A DNA stretch of 64,000 nucleotides from Caprella mutica (GCA_947561585.1 CANNZV010000264.1:368938-432937), one strand, 5' to 3'. Counted from the stretch's first letter, positions 51,542-62,879 are shown. Numbers and translations: made by a program. The notes: a model not told the origin generated them from the letters alone.

Positions 51542-53142
51542 CAGTAGCGAGCATAAGAGTAAAAAAAGTTCAACATTTTCGTGTATTGCAAAAGAAACAG
51601 ACAACGAAAATACGTGAAACTTGACAACAATAAAGTTACATATACTGTGGATATGTGGTAGAAATATTAGCAAAATCAAACAAATATTTACCAAAATATC
51701 TAACTATTGCTATCAGAGGACGAAAAAGACACCGAGCAAAAGTTAAGGGACAGTTATTAATAAACGGGTATAAACTGAAAAATCTTTGTTTGAAAGACTG
51801 TTTCAATATATTAAATTGTTACTAAATGTCATCAAATTATTGGAACAAAACTATCTCCGCCATTACACCTGCTACTCGGAAAAAAGTATCTCTCTGTGAA
51901 AAACCCCTATTTTTTACCATCACAAGGATGAAAAGTCACTTTCTGAAATTGCAAGCATCATATAAAGATCTAAGATTGTTGTGCATCACAATGTTTATCC
52001 TTTTTAAAGAGTGTGCTTCAATTATTACAAAACAAGAATCAGGAAGACCATCAAAAACTACCCCCAGAAAGGATCGTGCCAAGGTGAGACTGTGCATAAA
52101 GGACTGTTTCAAGACTACTGCAGGTATTTTTCGGCAAGTGAGTGAAACGCATGATCTCAATGTGTCCAGATTCAAAGGCAATAGAAGTTTGAACAGAGTA
52201 GGATTAAAAGCTTGGATGCTGTATCGAAGCCTGTGATATCAAAAAAGAACCAAACTGTAAGGCTGCAGTTTGCCAAGGAGCATGTCGTTTTGTCGAAAGA
52301 GCAGTGGTCCATGGTTGATTTCAGCGACGAATCTGTGATCGGAAGTAACAGCAGAAAGCACGTTCGAGGTAATGTCGGTGAAGACCTGTACCTCGAGTTC
52401 GTTAAGCAAACTGTGAAACTTAAAGACGACAGCATGATGGTCTAGGGCATCATCTCTGCAGCGGGAACAGGCCCAATTGTTCGTGTGCATAGAGTGGTCA
52501 ATGCTGCAGTGTATACGCAACTTCTCATCCACCATTGCATTCCATATTCGCAATCATTTGATACTCAACCACGCATTTTGATGCAAGAAAATTCTCCTTC
52601 TCACACGGCTAAATCTGTGAACGCATACATAGAAAGTGAATGAGTTTCTCTTGTAAGCTGGCCTGCTCAGAGTCCAGAATTGAACCCAATTGAAAACATT
52701 TAGAAGGTAATTGGTGATGGTGCTCAAGAACACAATCCCAAAAAATTAGGATTAACTGTGGTGATTCCTGAAAGAAGAGTGACAGAAGATAGCTCCATAA
52801 TTCTGCTAAAAATTTGTTGATTCCTGTAATAATCGATGCAACGAGGTCATCAAAAATAAAAGACTCTTTACAAAATATTAATTTTGTATATCTAATTAGC
52901 CAATGGTTATTGCAATAACAACTGTTCCTTAACTTTTGCTCGGTGTTCTTTTTGGTCTCTGATGGCAATTGTTGAATATTTAGGTAAATATTTGTTCCAT
53001 TTTGCTAATATTTCTAGCAAACACTCACAGTATGTCTATCTTTATTGTTGTTAAGTTTCGCATATTTTCGTTGACTAGTTTCTTTGCAATAAACAAAAAT
53101 GTTAAACTTTTTTCACTGTCCCTTAACTTATGCTCACTACTG
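51542..53142 (+). mobile_element. Tc1-type transposon with long inverted repeats (dead)
   Basis: A 1601-bp element with termini CAGTAGCGAGCATAAG and, reverse-complemented on the right, CAGTAGTGAGCATAAG, flanked by TA (51540-51541 and 53143-53144). The inverted repeats extend inward about 220 bp with scattered differences. The unoccupied target is present in the related repeat at 3095-3310. CAGT ends and TA duplication are typical of Tc1 elements. Confidence 0.9.
51826..52865 (+). pseudogene. Tc1-type transposase pseudogene
   Basis: The N-terminal frame 51826-52236 contains helix-turn-helix remains and the linker GRPSKTTPRKDR. The catalytic part is in another frame: VDFSDES (first Asp, near 52320), MQENSPSHTA (near 52585; the second catalytic Asp is Glu) and SPELNPIENI (third acidic block, near 52675). 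In-frame stops lie at about 52443, 52641 and 52701, besides the frameshift near 52236. The element cannot make transposase. Confidence 0.85.
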
Positions 53143-53144
53143 TA

Positions 53145-53510
53145 AGAATAAATTCATACTTTTAAGCTAATTAGACATCTGAGTTCTGACCATTTTGAAT
53201 GTAAGCCAATTAATTTTTTTCAACTGAATTACTCTGTAACATGCACAGCACCCATCCCATTCAGAGACAGGCTGGGGTGTGTACTGAGAAATAAATTAAG
53301 AAGAAAATACAGATTCCTTTAAAATAAAGTCCGTCCTACTTTCCAACAACAAAAATCCAATCCTTACCAAAGTCAAATCTTAACTCAAACCCCCCCCCCC
53401 CCCCCCTTCTGACCTAACTCATCCCGAAATCAATGGGGAATCTCTCCCTCCACTTCCACATCTCGTACAACACAATCCTCCTCTCCCTCTCAACTCCACC
53501 GAAACGTACT
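53145..53510. repeat. Repeat flank with C homopolymer and a non-LTR tail relic
   Basis: The first part continues the repeat into which the Tc1 element inserted. A run of about 18 C lies near 53388-53406. On the minus strand 53410-53505 reads RERRIVLYEMWKWRERFP before a stop, resembling the C-terminal tail of jockey/R1-like ORF2 proteins. This is a weak call. Confidence 0.4.
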
Positions 53511-53890
53511 ATCTATTAGATAGTTAATTTGAATGAAGATCGATGATAAATGGAGTGAATTTGGTAATTATTGTATTAAATTTATGGCTAACGGTACCTG
53601 AATCCAATGTTTATACTACACAGTTAAATTCTTGATTGAGATGTTTAATTTGGAATGGAAAATAAAATTTATCATAGAAAACTGTAATAATTATAATTTT
53701 ATATGGTAACTATTGTCAGCTTTCAGTCTGAGGTGTAAATAAATATTTATCAGTTAGATGTATCAGGGGGCATGGTGCCCCATGAACCCTCTACCAAGTC
53801 ATTAAATAATCATGAAGTGTGCAGTACAACAAACTATCAAATACAACAAACTCCATAACAGCCATTTAAATTGAGAAAACGTTTGAGACT
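53511..53890 (+). repeat. Partial copy of the AACAGCCATTTA inverted-repeat family
   Basis: Matches 55960-56245 and 56632-56708 across ctgaatccaatgtttatac, cagtctgaggtgtaa, atcatgaagtgtgcagtac and aacagccattta. It is uninterrupted where the second copy holds a MITE, so it serves as the unoccupied site. Confidence 0.65.
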
Positions 53891-54001
53891 ATAGATAGAA
53901 AGTACAGTATTGTCCATCTCAGCTTTAAGATACAGTTGACTCCACCTCCAAACAACAGAATTTAAAAACCGAGCGGCACACCAAAGAACATAGCCGGGCG
54001 C

Positions 54002-54215
54002 CCATGGGAAATAGTATGTCTCATAAACTCTCCATTTGTCCCTCCAAAATTCACCAAATTTCTCAAATTATCATAAATTTTCTCCTAAATAACTTTGTAG
54101 GCTTGTAGCATGGGAGAACATTAGATATTTCTCGCAATTTGCAATTGAAGGGCTCAAAATAACTGTCACAAACTTGCCATTAAAATGGCGAGTTTAAACA
54201 TGTTTTATTACCTGG
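54002..54215 (+). mobile_element. CCAAGTAA-family MITE, copy f (variant ends)
   Basis: Ends CCATGGGAAATAG and TTATTACCTGG. The interior matches the 4-5 kb copies. The flanks ccgggcgc (left) and ccggcgca (right) look like a decayed 8-bp duplication. Confidence 0.65.
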
Positions 54216-54244
54216 CCGGCGCACCAAAATATAGCCCATCTAAC

Positions 54245-54375
54245 TCAAGTAAAATAGTTTGGCTCTTAAACTCTACATTTGTCTCTCCAGCTCCCTATAA
54301 ATTAGTATAGAAAATTAACAAATTTCTCTCAAAAATTATAAAATTATCATAAATTTCATACAAAATAACATTGTA
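54245..54375 (+). repeat. CCAAGTAA-family MITE fragment, copy g
   Basis: The left end tcaagtaaaatag and the first ~120 bp of the family are recognisable. The right half is missing. Confidence 0.5.
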
Positions 54376-54439
54376 GCCACTCTGCTACTGTCTGCATAAT
54401 GTGTCTCTTCTCCTAAAGAGATTTTAATTTGAGAGAGAG

Positions 54440-54660
54440 TTACTCTCTGACTCTCAGCAGAAGATTCAGAATCTCCCGCAGCTAAGTTGATGGTAGCTAT
54501 CAGGTTACATAGAAACTAATTCAAAATCTCCCTCAGACAAATTAATTGTAATATAGGAATTAACTCATGATCTCCCACAGAGATCTCCAATTTCTAAAAT
54601 TGGGCTCAGATTTGTCTCAGAGTCTTGGAAAAATGTTCCATATTCTGCAGTCTGGCATTG
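54440..54660. repeat. CCAGTCTG-family compound fragment
   Basis: Close relative of 2866-3050: cagaatctcccgcagcta, a duplicated taggaattaa block, gagatctccaatttctaaa and ttccatattctgcagtctgg are shared in order. Confidence 0.55.
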
Positions 54661-55216
54661 TAGCATAATAGAAAATTTGATATTTCTCTCAGCTTTCAGA
54701 GTTTACTTATGACTGATTTTTATTATTTTTGTTATAAAATGTTTCTCTAACCCTGAAATTTGGGTGATGATTTTCATATTATTATTAGCCAATTATTCTT
54801 TTAAATATGGTGGCTGCTTGCGTGATGTAATACCTCTTAGTAGTAATAATTGATTTGATGTTTTAAACATTAAACTATTCTTAAATAAAGCAATTTTAAT
54901 GAAAAAATAAATGCAGTAGAATAATTTGACTGGACTTATTATGATGAAACGTCCTACAGCAGTGCCGATTCAATCAGGCATGTCTCCTGGACAATTTCTG
55001 AAATCTGAAGTAGAGCTATCCCTAAAGACTTCAGGCAGAAAGGACATCCTTCAGCCACCAAGCCTGGTCACTAGCTAGTATGGGGTTTTCTTTAGAGGGA
55101 TTCTCTTCCAGACTTCCACTACTCCATCAAACCAAGAGCAATAAAGCATGGATAGAGCGTGTACTGGGAAAAAGCGCAACCTGAGGGGGTTCTCTTCCAC
55201 TACTTTATCCAGCTCT
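54661..55216. other. Intergenic stretch with repeat fragments
   Basis: No coding sequence is recognised. The part after 55090 includes the ttctcttccactactcc-type block shared with 51090-51455 and 55600-55640. Confidence 0.35.
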
Positions 55217-55401
55217 GCCAGGTAATAAAGCATGTCCAAACTCACCATTTTAATGGCAAGTTTGTAGCAGTTATTTTGAGCCCTTCAGTTGCAAATGGCA
55301 AGAAATATTTATTTTTCTCCTATGCAACAATGTTATTTTGGAGAGAATTTATGATAATCTGATCATTTTGGAGAGTTTATGAGCCATGCTATTTTACTTG
55401 G
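55217..55401 (-). mobile_element. CCAAGTAA-family MITE, copy h (antisense)
   Basis: CCAGGTAATAAAGC at the left and TATTTTACTTGG at the right, in reverse orientation to the 4-5 kb cluster. A further antisense fragment (tttatgagccatgttatttt) lies at about 55467-55534. Confidence 0.65.
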
Positions 55402-55707
55402 TTGCTCAGAGCATGTACATGAAATACCAGTCTGTACTTCATGGGAAATTCTACCTACTTGTCGTTGGAATGGTGATTTTTGGAGAAAGCTGGAGAAACA
55501 AATGGAGAATTTATGAGCCATGTTATTTTATTTGGGACTAAAAATGTTAAGTGGATCAGCCAAATTACTGAAAATTCATGGTAGATTTTTCAGATTTTCC
55601 AGTTTGATGAGATTTTGCTTCCACTACTCCACCCAGTCTCCAGCCACGCCCAAGGCACACTACAATAAGGTAAGGATAACCACTCTACTTTCTATTAATG
55701 GTCTCAA

Positions 55708-56708
55708 TGTAAATGGGTGTTATGTAGTTTGTTGTATCCGCTAGCCTAGTTTGATGTACTGCACACACTTCTTCTTTTCCTGGTTAGGAGGTTGTGATTT
55801 CTCCTTAAAGCTGATGGGGAGCTGTTCAGCTATCCGTGGAGCCTGGGAGCTTCTATTCGCTTGTAGCTACTGCACACTTTATGATTGTTCAATGACCTGT
55901 CAGGGGAGTTGATACGTATCTAAAAGCTGAGCGGTGACACAGTATGGCGCACCACTGTATGTTCTATCAAGTAGGTAATTTGAATGAAGATTTGTTATGA
56001 ATTAAATTTGATAATTGTTGTATCAAATTTATTACTGACAGTAGCTGAATCCAATGTTTATACAACCCTGTTTAATTCTTTGATTGAGATATTTAATTTG
56101 AAATAGAAAATTATCATAAAAAACTGCAATAATTTTATGGGGGTAACTAGGCCTATTGTAAACTTTCAGTCTGAGGTGTAAGTAAAAACTTATCAGCTAG
56201 ATGTATCGGAGGGCGTGCCGTCTACCGAACCCCTCTGCCAGATCACCAGACTGTATTTCATCATAAATTCCATCGAAATGTCAGGAATTTTTTCCTCTTT
56301 GAAAATAACAACGGTGGATTTTTAGCTATTTATTCCTGTGTTACCATTAATTTTCAGTGGATAAATTGGGAAAATGTTGGTGGATCAGCCAAATTATTGG
56401 AAATTGTTGGTGGATTTCCAGACTGCAGGAACTGGCAAAGTGTTCTCCAAGAAATCTTTTATTTTGGCTTTTGTTCTCAGTAAAATACATGCAAATATAG
56501 GAAGAAATTTAGGATTATTCGTGCAGAAAATGTTAAAAAATTCCCATATCCTGCAGACTGGGTAGATTTTTCAGTTTTTTTGAAAAAGTCTGGAATTTTG
56601 TGCACCAAATACAGACTGGCCACTGGCCCAGATCATTAAACAATCATGAAGTGTGCAGTACAACAAACTATTGGATACAACAAACTACATACCTAACAGC
56701 CATTTATG
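55708..56708. mobile_element. Inverted-repeat element, interrupted by a CCAGACTG MITE
   Basis: The left end contains gtagtttgttgtatcc and gtactgcacac, and the right end repeats both in inverted orientation. Also shared between arms are attgttcaatgacctg and its complement. A CCAGACTG MITE (56246-56619) splits the right arm. No coding sequence. Related segments occur at 53511-53890, 57960-58090 and 58590-58690. Confidence 0.6.
56246..56619. mobile_element. CCAGTCTG-family MITE nested in the inverted-repeat element
   Basis: The ends are CCAGACTGTATTTC and CAAATACAGACTGG. ccagatca precedes it (56238-56245) and recurs eight bases beyond the right end (56628-56635). The paralogous sequence at 53800 lacks the insertion. 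It is longer than the usual ~235 bp because of an internal duplication of a ctgcagactgg end. Confidence 0.7.
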
Positions 56709-56857
56709 TTAAGACCATTTGATAGGACGTACTGTGGTGAGCCGTACTGTAACTGTGGTGGTCCGCTCAGCTTTTGAGCGGACCAGGGACCACCTTTTCA
56801 AAATTATGTTTTTTCTTGTACTTGTACATTTTTATGTCTAACTCACCTGTTTGAGCT

Positions 56858-57091
56858 CCAGATTGTATTTGGTGGTAAATTCCAATGATATGTCGTGAGA
56901 TATTCGATTTCTCTAAATCTTGCAATGTTGGAGGATATTTAGCTAGCTATTAATTCCTATATTACCATTAATTTTTGGAGGTTAAACTGGAAAAATGTTG
57001 GAGGACTAGACTAATTAATCACAAATGTTGGCAGATATTTCTCAGATTTTTAAAAAAGTCAGAGGAGTTCAGTGCACCAAATACAAACTGG
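56858..57091. mobile_element. CCAGTCTG-family MITE
   Basis: Ends CCAGATTGTATTTGGTG and CACCAAATACAAACTGG. The interior matches 2020-2245. No clear target duplication. Confidence 0.6.
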
Positions 57092-57095
57092 TTAG

Positions 57096-57316
57096 CCAGT
57101 CTGTATGCACAAAATTCCACTGACTTTTTGAAAAAGCTGAGAAATCCACCACAAATTTCCAGTAATTTGGCTGATCCACCAACATTTTGCCATTTTTCTA
57201 CCGAAAATTAATGGTAACATAGGAATAAATAGCTAAATATCCACCGACTTTGTCAGATTATTATTTTTAATAGAAAAAAATTCCACCGGTGGAATTTACC
57301 ATGAAATACAGTCTGG
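57096..57316. mobile_element. CCAGTCTG-family MITE, adjacent copy
   Basis: Ends CCAGTCTGTATGCAC and GAAATACAGTCTGG, inverted relative to the copy at 3361-3596 in its internal blocks. The flanks ctggttag and ctggtact may be a decayed octamer duplication. Confidence 0.65.
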
Positions 57317-57959
57317 CTGGTACTGGTTTGAGATCAATTTCTCAAATATATCCTTAAATTCCTAATTGGGCTAATCTCTATTCATAGTAGTAAATATTAA
57401 CTTTCCAACCTATAGCAAACTAGTCAATCTAGCTACATTTTTTGTTCTAATAATTTTTTTGTCAGGTGGGGCCTTTGAGGGTAAAGCCTAAAGTTCAAAG
57501 TCAAAGAGGGTAAATGCCTTTTTTCATTCAAAAAATTCAAATTATATAATTTTGTACACCTTGAAAGATTGCCTAGCTCATTCTGAACTGAAAACATGCT
57601 AAACTTTTTGTTCTAGGTCTAATAATAAGAAAGTTATAACCATTCAAAAATGGTTATGTCAATGCATAAGGCATTTTCCCCTTTTTTCAAAAATTCACAA
57701 GGTCATAACTTATGACCTAATACCTATAAGAGCTAGAGAGCTGAGATTCTCAAAATAGATTTTTTTGGGCACAAGCCCTTAGCACCCCCCCTTGCACTAA
57801 CTTTCATGCAAATCTGGGGGGTGTGTAGTTAACCCTTAGGCTTGGTCCACTTGTCCTGGAATTAATTCCTATGTTACCATTAATTTAGCTGCGGGAGATT
57901 CTGAATATGCAGCTGAGAGTCAGAGAGGTACCGATTGAGGTACTACTGTAAGACTCAGT
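57317..57959. other. Intergenic stretch without recognised genes
   Basis: It contains a aattaattcctatgttacc fragment of the CCAGTCTG family near 57862 and otherwise nothing recognisable. Confidence 0.4.
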
Positions 57960-58090
57960 CATAAATTTGATAAAATAATTATCAAATTCACTCGATATAT
58001 AATATATCTATATTCCAATTACGGGTACCTACTTGGTAGAACGTAAAGTGGGGCGCCGCTCAGCTATTAGATACGTATATCTCCAGAATT
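57960..58090 (-). repeat. Fragment of the AACAGCCATTTA inverted-repeat family
   Basis: The reverse complement matches 55915-56010 (gatacgtat, gctgagcgg, gcgcc and acttggtagaac blocks). The continuation appears at 58590-58690 after the foldback element. Confidence 0.5.
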
Positions 58091-58094
58091 CAAA

Positions 58095-58215
58095 CAAAAA
58101 ATTCCCCAGTACCTCATCTCCACTCTCCTGCCTTCACTCATCTTCCAATTCCCAACACTCAAAGATGAAATGTACCTAATCCTGTCTAATCTGCTCCACA
58201 CACAGTTCAAAAACG
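58095..58215 (-). pseudogene. C-terminal zinc-motif relic of a non-LTR element
   Basis: On the minus strand a frame reads VHFIFECWELEDE, the H-x4-C half of the jockey/R1-type C-terminal motif, with a stop codon just before it. It parallels the relic at 13921-14128. Confidence 0.45.
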
Positions 58216-58257
58216 CGCGCGAACACAGTTACAGTCATGGTATATTAACTACGAGGT

Positions 58258-58816
58258 GCACCGAACTGCGTGTAGCGAGTATTGAGTGAAAAAATGCGAG
58301 TGCAAGTGAAAAAATGCGAGTGCGAGTGTAAAACTGCGAGTGCGAGTATAAAACTGCGAGTGACAGTCAAAAAGAGATATTGTGAGTGAGTATTTTGAAA
58401 TGCAAGTGGGAAATTTAAAATGCGAGTGGGAATTTCCAAAATTAATATTTTAGACTAGTTAATGTGAATCGTACGTGGTTACCACCTGTGGGTCACATAG
58501 GTATATATTATTTGAGTGTGGTTAGCGTACTCTAATAGTATTTTCATGGTATAATATTAAAATGCACACTTGAAAATACATAAATCCGTTAATGTAGTTC
58601 ATTGTATCAGCTAGTTTGTTGTACTGCACACTTCATGATTATTTAATTACCTGGCAGGGGGGTTCGGGGGGCGGCACGCCCCCCGATATACGTATTTTTA
58701 ACAGTATGGGAATTACATAATCGAAGGCAAAAAAGAAAATCCCACTCACAATTCCCACTCGCAATATTTTTTACACTCACTCGCAACTCATCACTTGCAC
58801 GAGCGGAACACTCAAT
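58258..58816. mobile_element. Foldback element with gcgagtg iterons
   Basis: The left arm (58270-58440) is a tandem series of about 20-bp units built on aaaatgcgagtg and aaaactgcgagtg. The right arm (58735-58816) has the inverted counterpart (cccactcgcaa, cactcactcgcaac), with tattgagtg and cactcaata near the outer ends. The direct repeats aactacgaggt and aactacaaggt (58247-58257 and 58817-58827) may be the target duplication. The core is not coding. The minus-strand ORF over the iterons is an artefact. Confidence 0.55.
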
Positions 58817-58884
58817 AACTACAAGGTAGAGTATTGCGCAGGTTCATATCAAGATGATTACAGTTTTGTTGTGAAAGACGCTGG

Positions 58885-59299
58885 CTGGTGTGCGGCCGTG
58901 TGCCCTATGATAATTATTTTTACATAGAAACAAGGTCTGTTATTCATTCTTTTTCGAATAAAATGCCTTTCAACTTGTTTTTTTTTTTTGGACTAAACTG
59001 GCTGTATTCAGCATTGTGAAAACTTTTCATATATTTTTTAGTAAGGTTTAATAGAGAAAAACTTTTTTTTTTCTTCAAAGTACGTTTATGTAAGAGCTGT
59101 CGGTCTTGTCTCTTCTTATCCTGTCTATTTCTTCCTAATTCTTACATTTTTAGAAAACCTAAATAATTTAATCAGAATAATTACACTTTTTTCATTGCAT
59201 CCGCACACAGCACAAACAACCACGGCAAAAATTCTTATATACAAATAACTAATAAGTCGCTGTATCTATTATTGCAGGGGCACACGGCCGTGTGTTGGT
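58885..59299. mobile_element. MITE with GGCCGTGTGCCC ends
   Basis: Left ggtgtgcggccgtgtgccc; the reverse complement of the right end is caacacacggccgtgtgccc. The inverted repeats continue into taat-rich sequence. About 415 bp, no ORF. The central cggccg is palindromic. Confidence 0.55.
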
Positions 59300-59467
59300 A
59301 TGTGCGTATTTGTTTATGCGCAGAGGAGTCTAAAATTCGTATCAAGGCGTAGCATACCTTGTTAACCCAACAAACATATGAATGTCGATTCGATGCCGTT
59401 TGCTGTCGAATTCGTAGCGCTAACGGTGGGTATCGACTTAGCAACCATTTCGACTCATAGTAGATAT

Positions 59468-59640
59468 CGGAATGTCTGTTTCTAAATGATATCTGAATTT
59501 ACACTTCGAGTAGAAACACGAAAACCGATACATGGTTTTAACAGCAGCATCTTGACGTCGGCATGTCTGTTTCCAAACGATATCTGAATTTATACTTCGA
59601 CCAGAAGTGCGAAAACAGATACGTAGTTTTAAAAAAATTG
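59468..59640. repeat. Two 91-bp tandem units
   Basis: Blocks with atgtctgtttc, gatatctgaattta and gaaaac-gatac recur at a distance of 91 bp, with about 10-15% divergence. The sequence upstream (acccaacaaacat near 59368) resembles 62884 (cccagcaaacat). Confidence 0.6.
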
Positions 59641-59797
59641 TTTCAAATTTTTAAATTCATTTTCTTCTCATCTTCCTGTTTTATAATACGTAAAGAAATG
59701 TAGGAATTATTTCTATTCAATTGAATTGTACCTTTCTATAACGTAGTGCTCCCTTTAAAATTAATACACTTATAACTTATAAGGGCCCCCAGAAAAC

Positions 59798-60325
59798 ACA
59801 AAGTAACGAAGTAGAAACGAAAAAGATATGTACGCTCTAAGCTAAAAGATAGATATTAGATTTCTCGTTAAGTCGATTTGATTACTTAAAGATTTCTAAA
59901 AGAAAATACGGTGCACCGCCATTCGGTATCTAAAAGAAATCTATTTTGAAGCGAAATCTCTTTCAATTATTTATGTTTTAGCAATACAATTCCTGGTATC
60001 TTTTCTCTTTCAATAAGCTATCTTCCATAATCTATTCCTGGTTTCTCTTCGATTACTATAAGTAAACACAAAGTAATGAAATAGAAACGAGAAAGAAAGC
60101 AAAAAGATAGATGTTTGATTTCTTGTTTTGTCGATTTGATTACTTAAAGATTTCTAAAAGAAAGTACTGTGTACTGCTATTCTGTATCTAATAGAAATCC
60201 ATTTTGAAGCGAAATCTCTTTCAATTAGCTATGATTTAGCAATACAATTCCTGGTATCTTTTCTCTTCCAATAAGCTATCTTTCCATAATATTCTCCTGG
60301 TTTCTTTTTATTATATGTACTATAC
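59798..60325. repeat. Tandem duplication, two ~267-bp units
   Basis: Unit 1 starts aacacaaagtaacgaa at 59798 and unit 2 starts aacacaaagtaatgaa at 60065. Shared blocks include gtcgatttgattacttaaag, gaagcgaaatctctttcaat and aatacaattcctggtatc. There is no coding frame. Confidence 0.8.
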
Positions 60326-60539
60326 CAAAACAATTAGTAAACATATTGAAGTTACAGAGACTAAAAAAAGGAGATAAAGAAGTTAATCATTTATATTTAA
60401 TTTTTTATTATAAGTAACGACATATACAAATTAATTATAGAATCTGAAATACATGAAAGATAAACGAATTACACTCACTGATTTAGAGAGTAAATTAAGC
60501 GCTGTACCGAATTAATTCATATTAATGCAAATTTCAATG

Positions 60540-60860
60540 ATGAAAAAGTGATAGTAAATGAAGCCCACCAAGCTAACTTTAAAATTAAAGAGGAAATTGA
60601 AGAGGTAATTGCAAATGATGAGTCTATCTGACACTGAAATCTAAGACCTCGTAGTTGAAGAGAATAACCCTAGCGATATGCTCCAAAACTGAGTGTAGCG
60701 TTAAAAACTACAATCATGTGGAAAAAAAAACAATATATACTTAATCCAAATTACAACAGTTCTGTGCTCCAGAGACACCACTCTTCCTCTTTCTTTCACC
60801 ACAAACAGTTTCAGGATAAAGCACCTGAGGAGGAAATTAAAGTACAAACAGACAGAATTA
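60540..60860 (+). repeat. Dispersed repeat, copy 2 of 3
   Basis: Shares gatagtaaatgaagccca, aatctaagacctcgtag, ataaccctagc and a gataaagc tail with 37991-38335. It lies inside the CCCCCAG element. Confidence 0.55.
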
Positions 60861-62179
60861 AAAGCTACAAACTTAAAGCTTTAACCTCGTGAACTAAGAA
60901 TCTGAAACACACAACAGATTACAAGGAACAGCTAGGTGACCAAAAATTAACAAGCTGGTCAAAGCTATTTCGAGCTCTCATTCAGCCAGAAACAGCTGTT
61001 CAACTTGCTATAAATAATTGTCACACCCGAATCGCCCAAAGAACAATAAAACCAAGGATAGTTATATATAGTACAGGAAGTATCATACTGCGTCTTTGAT
61101 ACATTTTAAAGTCTGTCGTACAGTTCACTCCTCATGCAGTGTTGAGCTTGCGAACACTATAGCACATTCAGTGAACAGCTGATAAATCTGCGTACGAATT
61201 TTATTTAATTATAGTTTCGAAGACAATATTGCTGATAAAAATGTACCTCAAGATCCTTTTTATTGAATTAAAATGATTTATTGGTTAATATTTAAGCGAT
61301 TTATGAATAATAAATGGTCAAATTGATCAAAACTGGAGCACGCAAAATTAGCGTGCACACCACCTCACTACTAAAATCACACTAATTATAAGTGGCCGTT
61401 AAACTCACAGTAAATTCACATTAGTGACAATAGAGTGATTTGTTATCGTGACGTCATCAAGGTAACACATTTAATAGAAAATTAGGGTTAAGTAGTTTGA
61501 ATAATTGAATACACGCATTACTCTAGCTCTTCGTATATTGCCGATGAATAAACAGTTCTTTATAATTTAACACTCTTAGATTGCCTTAAATTTTATTTTA
61601 GAGTGTTGCTGTGATGATGTCACGCGAACTAAACTTCTCGATTGTCACAAAAATTCTAATAAATATCAATAATTAGCTTATATCTTCCCTTTCTATTAGT
61701 TTGATAAAAAAATCCATCGAAAAGAAATCATTTTTAAGTAATAATTTAGAAATGAGAATATATCTTTCAAAAAGATATCTTTAAGATTCCTTTTAGATAC
61801 ATGTGGCTCTTATTGCTATTTCGATGATAATATTGGATGTCTAATAGCTATCTATTTCGAAGCAATTCCGATTTTTGCTACAACTAGCAACGTTTTCGCT
61901 ACAAGTAGATAGCTAATAGAAAGGACTGTGTTTACTGGGGGACTACGTTAGTTGTAAAGGTACGATAAGGCATTAGCACGCTAGTGCGATTGTACAATGG
62001 ATCAACGTAAAGTAAGCGATACTGGAACATCGGTTGTTGAACAGTGTTCCTCCAGTACCGTGAAAATGAAATGGATAACCAATCAAGTGATTTTTCGATG
62101 GCCAGTGCATTTGTTGTTATGAATCTATTCTAAACTGCTTATTGTAAATAAGCACCGAGGGGTTCCTGAAGCTGTCTTT
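60861..62179. other. AT-rich stretch without recognised genes
   Basis: No ORF with protein-like composition. The part to 61941 belongs to the putative CCCCCAG element. Short related blocks with atcgtgacgtcatc (61450) and gtgatgatgtcacg (61610) are present. Confidence 0.35.
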
Positions 62180-62640
62180 GGTGAATAGAAGAGAAGTGGG
62201 GTGGCGTCCCTTGGGACCCAAACTGTTGTAATTTGGATTATGTATAGTCTATTTTATGTTTATCATGTGTATAGTGTTTTTAACTCTTCATGCAGTTTTA
62301 GAGGATAGCGCTAGGGTTATGCTCTACAATTACGTATGAAGTCTTAGATTTTCTGTTAGGTAGGCTCGTAGACTTCATTTACTATTACCTCTTCATTTCC
62401 CTCTTCCATCCTTGATTGCAGACACCGGTGCTTGTGACCATTTTTGTCACATTCCTCGGTAATTGTGACAGCATTCACGGAGTAGCTTTTCAGCATTCAT
62501 GAGCGTCGTGACTCCGTCCATGGAGCCACTTTCCATTCTCATTGCTTCTTCCAGTCCCTTGTATTTCATTTCCTTTTGACGTTAGCGACATGGCCTTTGG
62601 TTCCGAAGCAGACGTTAAATCTCTACTAAACGTAAATAAT
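62180..62640 (-). repeat. Dispersed repeat, copy 3 of 3
   Basis: The antisense copy is the longest of the family. Its reverse complement begins gagatttaacgtctgctt, continues with ccaaaggccat and caagcaccggtg, and ends in the ataaccctagcgctatcc block. Confidence 0.6.
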
Positions 62641-62690
62641 TAAAAGTTGATGGGCTAGTTAACATGTTTCATTTTAGAGTAAATTCTGTG

Positions 62691-62868
62691 TTATCAGACG
62701 GTTCCACATTTTTCGAATATGTAAGAAATAACTAATAATAATTATCATTATTCAATTCTTACTTAAATTGGCATCCATGATACCAGTACGTAAAATATAA
62801 GTATAGAAATAAAAATCATTACATAAATAATTTTTCCACATAAAATGCGGAACCCCACATCCGATAAC
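62691..62868. mobile_element. Short inverted-repeat element, relative of 181-346
   Basis: ttatcagacggttccacatt at the left and, reverse-complemented, ttatcgg plus ggttccgcatt at the right. No ORF. Confidence 0.5.
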
Positions 62869-62879
62869 TTGAGCTTTCA

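Larger units (their letters stand above)
59786..61941. mobile_element. Possible 2.2-kb element with CCCCCAG ends
   Basis: The left end CCCCCAGAAAACACA and the right end, reverse-complemented, CCCCCAGTAAACACA form 15-bp inverted repeats with one mismatch. No target duplication and no transposase frame were found, and the superfamily is unknown. It contains a tandem duplication and a dispersed repeat listed separately. Inverted tagatagctaatag-type blocks support a common origin of both ends. Confidence 0.45.

Noticed and set aside
51936..52553. Minus-strand ORFs over the Tc1 element
   Set aside because: Antisense to the transposase pseudogene, whose plus-strand motifs are clear.
53388..53406. 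C homopolymer as a possible G-quadruplex or gap artefact (also near 16870 and 44025)
   Set aside because: Single uninterrupted runs are common at repeat edges and prone to sequencing error; nothing around them supports a function.
55520..55744. 74-codon plus-strand ORF
   Set aside because: It spans MITE and inverted-repeat fragments and has no domain-like sequence.
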